Shown in pieces: positions 25,601 through 37,600 of a stretch of DNA of 64,000 nt (positions are counted from its first letter, which is position 1; each line of letters starts with the position of its first letter). The notes under the pieces were generated by a model. It saw only the letters and a list, made by a program, of their open reading frames with translations, did not search any database and had not been told where the DNA came from. The stretch comes from Planococcus citri (Eukaryota; Arthropoda; Insecta; Hemiptera; Pseudococcidae): positions 78,182,001 to 78,246,000 of the forward strand of contig NC_088679.1 in NCBI RefSeq assembly GCF_950023065.1, read 5' to 3'. The position numbers were made by a program, and so were the translations under genes.

Positions 25601-28600
25601 TAAATTTGTTAGGTACCTATCTGAATTTTACTTGAATTCAAATGATTACTCTGCCCTCAAATTATTTTGTGAATTGAAGATAGGTATGTCATAAACAGAC
25701 ATTCACTCACCAATAAATGGTGATATGCTGCCTCTGAAATGTAATCGCTTTTTTTCAGATGGTCAAGTAGATCCTCCATATTTTTAATTTTTTTCTTAAG
25801 ATACAAATTTTGTCTTCGCAGTGCATGAATTTTTTTTTTATGCCGCCGCGACTCCTCCTTCGCCAAGTAGAAAAACCTCCTTGCTACTCTTGGAGATTTC
25901 ATATGCGGAGATAAAAAATCTCCAAGATATCTTTGACGTATGGGCCTTTCCGTTGTCCGAGGAGTTTGTGGTGTGGCACTGCCAGCACCAAGTTCTACGT
26001 TGTTTGCTGTAAATTAATAAAGTTGTTTGAGTACTTGAAAAAATGTTTGGAATAGGTGGACTCTCGTCACTTATTGATCAAATTTTCTGTCTTACTGGTG
26101 GGTTCAGAATCAGAATTTGAAACATAGGATGTTGCTTCGTTACCATCATTGGCATTATTAAGAGAAGAATTTGATAATTGTTGCTCATTTTCTGAAAAAT
26201 CACCATCAGTGTTCATAGCTTCTCCAGCAAATTCGACATCAATAACTGAAAATTAATAATAAGGCATTTGGGTATGTTGAAAAAATGCAAAATGCATTCT
26301 ACATGGTTGCATTATTGTCTTACTAGGGGTATTGGTATTGGTACTGGAATCTAAAACGTTGGATATCACAGTCACATTTTCATTATAATCAGAATCACCA
26401 GCAGTATTTATATTTTCTGCTGCAAATTCAACATCACTCACTGAAAAATTAGAGATTTGAGTAGTTTTTAAAAAAATAAAAATTTAAATTGTGTTCTACT
26501 TAGAATGGTTTAATAATTGTCTTACTAGGGATCTCAGATTCATCTTCATTAATATTACCAGAAAAACTGATCGGAGTACAATTGTGTTTTAGTTTGGTTC
26601 GATTTTTGGAAGTTTTTGCAGGCTTAATATCCTGACTTCTAAAGTGCATCGAGCATAATCTATCATTTGGAAACACACGATCAAAATCAATTCCCAAAAT
26701 TTGAGCCCATTGAGCTCTTCTATCATCATTCTCAGGGAAACTGTAAAATGAATTTGTGAACATAGAATTCTGCAAAATAATGTGACAAATATAAAAATGC
26801 AATGGTAAAGATTTACTGTTTGTGATCGCCAATTCAACTGTTCAAAAATCTTGCCTGCCAGCAAAATTGCTGAAAAACTTTTTTTAAAAATTATCCAAAA
26901 ACTTGATTTTATCGTCCGAATTTATAAAAAAAAAAAAAATAATTAAATTATAGACGTTTTGGATTTTTCAAAAATTATAGGCCAATTTTCCATAAATATG
27001 TGTTAAATATCATTATGTAATGCTGTTTTCAGTAAAAAAGCTACATGCTCCAATAACGTGTGAAATTTGAAATATTTTTGGTATTAAAAAGTAAAAATAA
27101 TGGAAAATATTAGTGGTGGTTATGTGAAGACTGACGAGAACTCCGAGAAGAAAAGGAAAAAGTCATCACACAGTGTGAACTCAAAGAAAAAACTTAGAAG
27201 CTCTCAAGATGAAAAGGAGAATAAACCAGAAAATTTTGATGAAGATTCATTCGATTATGCGCCTCCAGAACAACCTGAGCCTAAGTATGCATATCTTAGG
27301 GACAGAATCCCAAAGAAATCAGAACGTTGGAGACTTCCAGGGCAACCATGTTACAACTGTAAGCCTTTTTTTGATAATTTGAAAAAGAAATACTCGGAAG
27401 AAGAATATCGAAAAATAGTGGATCAGTCCTGTAGACATCGTTTCAAGTTTGTTAGGTCCCAAACCCCACCTGGAATTTGGGACCCTACTTTTCCAAAGAC
27501 GGATAGTGACAGTGATTAGATATGTATTTTTGAACAACTACTGAATAATATGATGTACCTATGTTCATAAAAATAAATATTGCTTAACCGTTTGAGCCCA
27601 AAACTTTTTTTTTTAAAAACTCAATATAGGCAGGTATAAGGAAAATTTTCGTCTTTTAACAATGCATTTTTATATGTACTAAAATATGTAAGTACATGAG
27701 AATTAGATCAGTGGTAAAAAACTTACGAAAATGTTTGCGAAGTGTAACTTCCGCAAACATAACAATTATACAGTCTACCAGGCATAACCAAAATTATTAA
27801 TAATAAATAATATCGAAATAAATAAATCATTTCATTTTTAAAACGTAATTTGAAAGTGAAACCTTATCAACGTGTGATTTTAATTATTAAATTCGAGAAT
27901 TCGACGTGTTTATTATTTGCATGTTCATGTTCATGTTCAGAAAAGAGGTGCGCGAAAAAGAGGCGCATCAATAACCGTAGTAAACAGAAATTTCTGTGAA
28001 ATTCTGATGTTGTTGTTTGCGGCGGGGTAAGTGGACCTGCTGTGTATCCATTTAGTGTAATATCGATGCTCTGGAGCCTGAGTTTTTTCATAGGTGCAAT
28101 TATGAAAAAAATTATACTCAATCTTATGTTATGCATCTCACATAAATGTGCAAATTTTTTTTTGAGAGAGTGAGAGACTTTCAAAAACGATAAAAGCTCA
28201 TTTTTTACTACACCCCCCCCCCCCATGTAGTCAATTTTGGTGGAAAATTTCTCATCTTGGAATTTCTCGCTGAAGACGTTTAATTACATCGTCAACCTTA
28301 ATTTGAACTAAATTCGTATTTTTATTTGAAAAAAAAAGATATCATTTTGGAAACCTCTATAATCACCTTCTTGGGGCACCCAGCTGTCTAAAATTCACGT
28401 TCAAATTAATATCAACTTGAAATATCACAATTTTACAAGAATAAAACATTTCTGATTTTTTTTAAATACCCATATTTTTTTTCAATTTGAAAAAAACTTG
28501 CCACTAAATTAAATTTGTTGAGATTTTTTTACTCAGGATCGGTGCACTTTTCCAAATTGGAAAAAACGTACTTCTACTTGAATTAAAACGAGTAATTTCT

Positions 28601-31600
28601 CTAAAACTGCAATTCACGATTCTTTCGACGAAATTAAAATACCATAATTTGAACTTTGACCTTCGCTCTTCCACCTCAAAAGCAAAAATTCCGTACAATA
28701 TTTCAAGCTAAATCATATTACATATAACGCTACTTTTGGTCATTTTACAACATAATCTTCTCTTCTCCTCCTCCTCCTTCTACAGCATCACATTGAAGAT
28801 CTGCCCACATAAACCTTAAGTACCTAATCGAGTGCTTGAGTGCTCGGTTATTACTTCACATTACATTCGAATAAAGAAAATAATTAGGCACCTGCTGAGT
28901 AAGATAACCTAATTTCAGATGTAATTTCAATCATAATATTCGTCAAATTAGGTTCATTGTCGAGCTCAAAATGCTTATTCGCTGAAATAAAACTGATTAC
29001 CACGATTTTGAGAGCAGCAATGATCTTCGTTGAAAAAGGAAAAAAATATTAGAGAATTTGATAATATTATGATACTCATCCCCAGGCACATAGATTAGTA
29101 CAAAAATACAGGAAAATTTTCATTTCCATTACGAGAGTAAAATTAGCCAATGCGAATTCCGAAATTAAACATTTTTTTCATTCTGGCAAAAAATAACTTC
29201 CTAGTTTATACACAAATACCAACACTTACGCACGTACGAGTATTATTAGGCCAAACTGGAAATATTCGACAGCATTTTCAACACAAGTCGAAATTCTGGT
29301 TTATGTACGAGTACATGTAGCACCCATACAACGATAGAGTACCAACTACATACTATTAAAAGAAAAAAAAATCGAACCTGTACACTGTACAGTGTACCTA
29401 TAAATCGAAGCAGAACGCGAAGGAGTGAGTAGAATTTACAAAGAGTCGATTAAAAAGTAAATAAATTATAATATCATGACTGGTCAGTGGTCTCGGTATT
29501 CTGTATACAGCTAAGTAAGTTATATAGATAGACAAGCTCAATGACTTTCTGTACATTTTACACACTCAAAACAAATACATATTCAAAGACATTGGGTCAA
29601 AAACCAATATCCGAAACACCATCGAGAATAAGCAAATACCTCTATCTACAATTTGGGTTCAGTCTGAATTATATGTAGGACTAAATTAGCAAATTGATTA
29701 ATCGCGACGATCGATACTTACGCTGGCATGTGATTTAGTACAAAATCGTAGGATCCAAAAGGTAACGAAAATCCAGCAAGCTGTAACGCTGCCACCAGAG
29801 CCACCATCGCCCATAGACTTTGCGGTGAAGCGGGGTACATTCCATTTCTGATATTATTCTATAATAAACGAGCAAACAAAAGCGAAAAATTAAAAAATTA
29901 ATTATAAATTCACGCTTCCTTCGTGCAAAGAGACACACACAGGTAAACATATTAATCATGTAACTTGATGAATTAGCGATATGTGTAGGCTAATACGAAA
30001 ATAAATAATAATGCCGCAATAATGATTACATTTTATATCCAAAATAACAACACTGCGAGAAAACTGGTTTGAGCAGTGAGCACATGGAGAAGGAAGGCAA
30101 AAAGGGAGATAGCCATCTGCCCACAGCGACATTCACAGTCAGACTCAGAATATTATGAATCGAAATGTTTCTCAGGAAAATGAGCCCAACATTCGATTCA
30201 ATTTGTAGGGTATATTTTCCTTATTCGAGTCAATTTATAGGAAAAGTAGGTAGCAATTTTTGAGATCCGAATGTATAATTAAGAATTACGGCAAGACTTT
30301 ACGATTTTTTTAATTAAATCATTCAATGAACTCATCATACCGTTTAATTAGTTTGAACTTTAAACGACGCTGTTGGTCTCTTCATTACACACGAAACGAG
30401 TAAATAAACTCACGTTCGTAAACACATCGAGTTATGTACAAGTACGACCATGATTTTTCATTTTATTCTTACATTTTCTAAATGTCACAAAGAGCCATAG
30501 AATACATTCGAAAAATACGTACAGTAGTACTGTAAGAATTAATTAATTTTGGTGTCCTTGAACGTGTCTCTACTTCTAGGGTGTTTCAATCTATAATATT
30601 TGAATTTTGAAAAACTGAGTGAAATGATCAAAAATTATAGTCCGGCATATGACAATAGGAGTAATTGCACCCCCCCCCCCCGCCGATCCTCCGGGACAAC
30701 TTTTTTCTTGAAGGAGACATCCCAAGGAACATTTTAAAGCAAAGTTGCCAAAAAAAAGTTGGCCTTACTTACAAAATGGCGGCCATTTTGATTGACAGGT
30801 CAGCCGAAATCGCAGATTTTGCGTTTTAACATAGGACTTGCACGAACTTTTTCAAACTTTACAAAGGTAGATCGAAAGATCATGCAAACATTTATCACCT
30901 GTCAAAATTTCAAGTGCTAAAGTGCGTTTTTCGATTTTTGGTGAATTTTTGAAAATCCAATTTAGGCCAAAAATGAGGGAAAAAATCAAAATTTTACCAA
31001 ATTGACTTAGAAAGCTAAAATTTGGGATATACCCTATTTTCGACATGCCAAATCGATTGGAAACGGTTTCAACCCGTTTTGACCAGTTCTGGAGCCTCCA
31101 GCAGATTTTTGAAACTCGAAATTATCACAAAATTCCATAAAATTGGACTTGTAAAGCAGAAATTTATTCTAAAAACTAATTTCAATACGCTACGAAGTAC
31201 TGCAGGTGAATTTCAGTTCGTTTTGCATCCTCTAGCGACTTTTTGAAAATTCCTGAAGCCTCCGCAGCAGATTTTTGAAACTTTAAATTTTCACAAAATT
31301 TCATCAAATGGAGATGGAAAGCTGAAATTTACTCTACACTCCAATTTTAACACACTCTGAAAACGACTTCTGGTGGATTTCAAGTCATTTTAGATCCTCC
31401 AACAACTTTTTTGAAAATTACTGGGGCCTCCAGTAGATTTTTGACACTTGAAATTTCCCCAAAATTTTATCAAACCAAGATGGAAAGTCGAAATTCATTC
31501 TGCAAACTAATTTCAATACGCTACGGTAGTTGACTGCTGGTGAATTTCAAGTCGTTTTGGAGCCTCCAGCAACTTTTTGAAAGGTTGCATGACGTTTTTT

Positions 31601-34600
31601 TGGAAAATTGAAATTTCCTAAAAGTAGCTGGAAGCTTCAAAACCATTTGAAACCACCATGTAGTCTGCGAAGTAAATTTCAGCTTGCCAACTCCATTTGA
31701 TAAATTAATGTTGCGGGAAATTTCAAGTTTAAAAAATCTACTGGAGGCTCCAGTAATTTTCAAAAAAGTCGCTGGAGGCCCTAAAATGACTTGAACCCAC
31801 TTGTAGTCGTCTTCAGAAGGTGTTAAAATTGGAGTGTAGAGTAAATTTCAGCTTACCATCTCCATTTGATGAAATTTTGTGAAAATTTAAAGTTTCAAAA
31901 ATCTGCTGGAGGCTCCAGTAATTTTCAAAAAAAGTCGCTGGAAGCCCTAAAATGACTTGAACCCACCTGAAGTCGTCTTCTGAGGGTGTTAAAATTGGAG
32001 TGTATAGAAAATTTCAGCTTTCCATCTCCATTCCATGAAATTTTGTGAAAATTTAAAGTTTCAAAAATCTGCTGGAGGCTCCAGTAATTTTCAAAAAAAG
32101 TCGCTGGAGGCCCAAAAATGACTTGAACCCACTTGAAGTCGTCTTCAGAGGGTGTTAAAAATGGAGTGTACAGTAAATTTCAGCTTTCCATCTCCATATT
32201 TGATGAAATTTTGTGAAAATTTAAAGTTTCAAAAATCTGCTGCGGAGGCTTCAGGAATTTTCAAAAAGTCGCTAGAGGATGCAAAACGAACTGAAATTCA
32301 CCTGCAGTACTTCGTAGCGTATTGAAATTAGTTTTTAGAATAAATTTCTGCTTTACAAGTCCAATTTTATGGAATTTTGTGATAATTTCGAGTTTCAAAA
32401 ATCTGCTGGAGGCTCCAGAACTGGTCAAAACGGGTTGAAACCGTTTCCAATCGATTTGGCATGTCGAAAATAGGGTATATCCCAAATTTTAGCTTTCTAA
32501 GTCAATTTGGTAAAATTTTGATTTTTTCCCTCATTTTTGGCCTAAATTGGATTTTCAAAAATTCACCAAAAATCGAAAAACGCACTTTAGCACTTGAAAT
32601 TTTGACAGGTGATAAATGTTTGCATGATCTTTCGATCTACCTTTGTAAAGTTTGAAAAAGTTCGTGCAAGTCCTATGTTAAAACGCAAAATCTGCGATTT
32701 CGGCTGACCTGTCAATCAAAATGGCCGCCATTTTGTAAGTAAGGCCAACTTTTTTTTTGGCAACTTTGCTTTAAAATGTTCCTTGGGATGTCTCCTTCAA
32801 GAAAAAAGTTGTCCCGGAGGATCGGCGGGCGGGGGGGGGGTGCAATTACTCCTATTGTCATATGCCGGACAAAATTGATCAGTTTTTCGATTCGAATTTC
32901 CTGACAGGACTAACAATAACAAGGGAGACACATTCCTCAACTGACTGATTATTTTCCGAACTGAACATTAAACTAAGTTAAATCAAAAGAGAAAGTAGAA
33001 ATACACCATCGGTCAAAATTTAAGGAGCTAAAGCCCATTTTTTGATTGATTAGCGAATTTGTGAAAATCAAGGGGCCAAAAATGAGAAAAAAATCTCAAT
33101 TTTATAAAGCTGATTTAGAAAGGTGAAATTTGATATGTGCTCTATTTTCGACCTCACGAATCGATAGGAAACGGTTTCGAACTGTTTTGAGCAGTTCTGA
33201 AGCCTTCAGCAGATTTTTGAAAATCGTAAAATACGATTATCAACAAAAAGTTTTGTATTTCTGTAAAATTTGACAAAATTGATTAAAATTACAACAAAAA
33301 AATCCTGCACCAATCACGTTTACACATATCAACTGCTCAAGTCAATTCGGTCGGTTTTTATGGCATTTTTAAAAAACCTAAAATTTCCAAAATATATCTG
33401 GAGGCTCCAGAACGACTCGAAATCACCTTAAACCGACTCGAAATGTTAAAATTAAAGAATTTTTGAATTTGAATTTTCACTTTTCAATTTAAAATACTTA
33501 AATGGGTAAAATTTTGTGGTGATTTCAAAGTTTGAAAATCTTCTGGAGGCTCCAGAATAACTAAAAACGTTTCAAAATCATTTCCAAACGATTCGTGCGG
33601 TCAAAAATAATGTACCTACACATGAAATTTCAGTTTTCCAGATCAATTTAGTAAAATTTTAATTTTTCCCAATTTTTGATCCAAAGATTTCCAAAAATTT
33701 ACCAAAATTCAATGAATACACTTCAGCATCAAAAATCTTGGCTGGTGATGGGGCTTTAGATGCCATTTAGATTTAGCTTGGTCCCCTGTTCAAAAATTTG
33801 TACACCATTTGAGATAGATAGTAAGATAACTCTCTTGCAGGCAATCAAAAAATATACCTACAATTTTCAGCAATTTTGATCAGTTTTATTGCTGAAAAAC
33901 ATCGAAATTTGACGTAATTATTGAGAAATTATTAAATATGCTTGAAAATAACTCTACCATTCCAAAATTGAATTTTTTTCAATCCTCAAGCCGAAAGAAA
34001 TTGAATTTTCAAACTAAATAGCAGGTTACAATATTTCAATTTAAAAGTACTTGAATTTACTTAATGTTTTTTTGACATTTTTCTTGTAATTTTACTATAA
34101 AAATGAACATTTATTCCGGGGACAAAGCACAAAAAACCATCCAAAAAAATATGGTGTAAATTTGATAATTTTTTTTTTTTCAAATTTTAAATTCAAGATC
34201 GAAAATAGAATTTTATTGAAATCATACCTACTCGAGTTTCAAGCACGAGCGTTGGGTAAGTTGTCTGCAGATTTTTTTTTTGGAAATTTGGAAGCATTAA
34301 AACAATGTGGGAACAATTTTTTGGAACTTGACTTGAACCCTCCTTCCTCCATTTTTCATTAGAATTCAAAATTTTGAATGTTCTCTTAATTTTTTCCAAA
34401 AAAAAGTAACTAACCAAAAAATAACCAAAAAAGTAACCAGACGCGGAAAAACATTTCAATGTAGATACAAAAATCTATCAAAGAAGCCAGATCATTAATT
34501 TCATTTAAAAATGTGGGGGAAAAAAGACTTACTGGCAAAAAATAATATTGTTTTGTGACTTTTTGATGATAAAGCAAGACTTTTTGGTAATTTTTGACAC

Positions 34601-37600
34601 GAAAATGAGAATTTTTAGACATTTTCTGGCAAAAACGCGAGATTTTGGAAATTTTTCAGCAAAACTAGGACTTTTTTTCGCAATTTTTAACTTGAATGAA
34701 ATTTCTTGAATTTTTTTGCAGAAAAGGGAATTTTTTGGCAAAAAGTAAAACAAATTCAGATCCTTGGGAAAATTTTGTAGAAAAGACCATTTTTAGTCTT
34801 TTTTGGCAAAAAGTGAAACTTTTCAGCAATTTTTATAGCAAAAAAAGTGAGACTTTTTATCTATTCTTAGCATTTTTAAAATAAAAAAGCAAGTTTTTTG
34901 ACAACGTGGCAAAATGCGAGAATTTTTGGAAATTACCGACAAAAAGTGATACTCGTAGGTACTTTTTTTCAATTTTTATCGAAAAATTGAGACTTTTTTT
35001 GCAACTTTTTGGTGAAAAAATGACTTGTTTAGAAAAACCGTTGACAAAAATCGAGATGTTGACAATTTTGGCAAAAAAAATTAAGGACTTTTTGGCGATT
35101 TTTGACAAAAATACGAAACGTTTGGGTAATTTTTGGAGAAAAAAAGTGAACCATTCGAAATTCTTTGCAAAGAAGCGGCAATTTTCAGCAATTTTTGACC
35201 ATAGAAAACACTTTTTGGCACTTCTGACAAAAACCGAAACTTTCTACTATTTTTGGCAGAAAGTGAGACTTACACAATTTTAGCCAAAGGCAGTGCTTTT
35301 ATATAATCGCAACGCTGAAAAAGAAGTGTAACGAGTTGGGAAAGAATAAAAAAGTGAATATTTTTGTAAATTATTCACTCAACATTTTTCCTTTTTTTTT
35401 CTCTTTCAAAAAGTCGGGCCAAGATTTGAAAAAATTAAATTTTTGATAATTCAAAAAAAACAGTATCTTTATTAACAAAAACTTTAAAAAAGTAACCAAA
35501 AGTTACTTTTCAACTGCAGTAATTTTAGTAACTTAATTTCTTAAAAATAGGAACAAATCAAACAAAAATATTTTTAGACTTTGTTGAAATAAAATAACCG
35601 ATCTCAATTTATTCAAATTTCTTCAACTTTTTTATGCCTTTGAAGATCTGAAAAAAATTCTAAAAATATTTTTGCAACCAGAACAATTTTTTTTTTTTTT
35701 TGAAAATCTTGACATTTTGAAACTCAATCTAAAGAACTGCAGTTCAATTTCATCAATTTTTTTGTCATTTTCTCTTCAACTTTTTAAAAAGGGTCAAGGA
35801 CAAACTCTCTGAGCAGCCCATTGTTGTTTTTCTTTAACAAAATAAAATCTGCAGGTTCACGCTTGGGAGGTTCAATTTAATATTTCACTCAACATGAAAT
35901 ACAAAAATTCATCTCCTTAATAAAAAACATCAACCTGACAAACCAAATCTAACCCCCCTTTTTTTACCGGTGTAAAAATCGTGTAATTATAAACACCCAC
36001 CCCCCCCCCCAAATCTAAGCTAGATATTTTCAGTGCTTCTCCCCTCCTCTCACCTCTTCTGATTTATCCGACGAAATTATATAAAATTTGCTCTCATGAA
36101 GTCCTCAAAGGCAAAAGACCATTTTCAAGTTTTACCCCCCCCCAACCCAATTACCAGACACATTTGGCTTTTTCAACGAAATAGAGCAAGTCAAATTTAG
36201 ACTTGGGAGATAATCTCACAGTGACATTTGAGCCCTTCCCCTATTTGGATACTTCACAAGTTCACATGCCATTTAACATTTTTGAAATTTTGACTCCTCG
36301 CCTCCCTCACACCGAGTAGTCTGTGTTTTTTTTTTTACAAAATACTTACATCAAAATTCAAATCCATCCATTACTAAAACATGTTTACCAAACCAATTAC
36401 ATATTTTCTGAAGTAGATAAATCTATGAAATTGATACTTAAATATGGAAACAACGAACGCGAGACGACTTGCCAAATCGCAAAACACAATGTATTGATAA
36501 TAGTTCTTTCTGTCTAGGTATATCTATGAAGGTAAGTATTTGTTTACGAGCGTTAATTTTTTATATTTTATATTCAACGTAGTTAGCTTAACATTTCCTC
36601 CGGCGTAAAAGCAAAACACATTATAAAAATGAGTAATATACGCAAACACCGCACCAGCATCTTTAAACAGACCAACAACCAATCGAGACCGAGTAAACAA
36701 GCTAACAAAATGTGTCAGCTTGCTTGAACAATTTCATTAAAAATACCATCAGTTTAAAAAAGAACGACTTATCAATTAATAATCAATAAGTAAATGGGAA
36801 CTTTTGAACGCAGTCTATTTCTGTATAAGCTCGGTCATACGAGTAATCGTTTAATTTCACATCAATGTCACACGTCTATACGAGCAATAATACTGCATTA
36901 TGGTATGCATAATAGCTCGCGTATGTATTGTTCGCAATTACGCCACAGTACTCGAATATCCCATCTAAAATATTGTCAAAATGAGGAAAATTTCGTAAAA
37001 CTACACCCAATTTCAGCCAGCGAAACTCTTCGCTAAAATGATAAATGATACCGGCACGACCGTCAAACAACAAATCTGTAGCATGTTCGTACTGGTAACT
37101 AGTAAGTATGACTTTATTTACGGAAACGATATAATTACATGGGTGAACCAACAGCTGCTGCAAAGTAATACCAGTTCAACGAAGCACAAGCACAAGCAGC
37201 CTCAACACAGCCTGAAATCGTGCAAAAAATACCATACGTTTGGTTCACATTACACACTTATGACTCTTATGACTTAACGAACAACTGCGCGAAATACGAC
37301 GAGGAAGGGGACACGGGTAGGGGCAAATACGAGTATACAACTCTTTCAAGGTTAACGGCCAGCCAGTAAAAAATTTCAAAAAATTGATTTCACTCGACTA
37401 TACACTATACGACATCATCAACAGACAAAGTTTTTCATTCGTAGGCGACTAAGTATGCGACTACGCAGACAGCTGACCATGATATTGTTATTACAATGAT
37501 GAGAGCCACGTGCAGTGTGTTTCATAAACAACATAACATGAAACTTTCACTTTTTCCTACTGACAATGAATGCATGTGCGAGTACGAGTGTATAGAGGAA

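Larger units (their letters stand above)
22051..28067 (-). mobile_element. Complete P-type DNA transposon with CtIP-like cargo
   Basis: A 6017-bp element with terminal inverted repeats beginning CATCGATATTACA, subterminal inverted repeats, and a perfect 8-bp duplication CTCTGGAG on both sides. Eight-base duplications, repeats of about 31 bp and a THAP transposase are the defining traits of the P superfamily. It contains a spliced, apparently intact transposase gene on the minus strand and, inside that gene's first intron, an opposite-strand CtIP/Sae2-domain gene. It is inserted in CPT1 intron 2 in the same orientation as CPT1. The lack of visible decay suggests a fairly recent insertion. Confidence 0.95.

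Noticed and set aside
26589..26864. Minus-strand frames at 26500-26864 as the THAP protein start
   Set aside because: They lack the CxxC zinc ligands; exon 1 at 27727-27785 supplies these in the right phase.
29848..29858. Acceptor at ATCAG (29848) for CPT1 exon 2
   Set aside because: It leaves the frame with exon 1 broken; the upstream TTATAG at 29859 gives phase 0 and the family-like NNIRNG residues.
34906..35283. 125-codon Phe/Lys-rich open frame
   Set aside because: Generated by a degenerate 35-45-bp tandem repeat; similar frames occur at 49037 and 50361.
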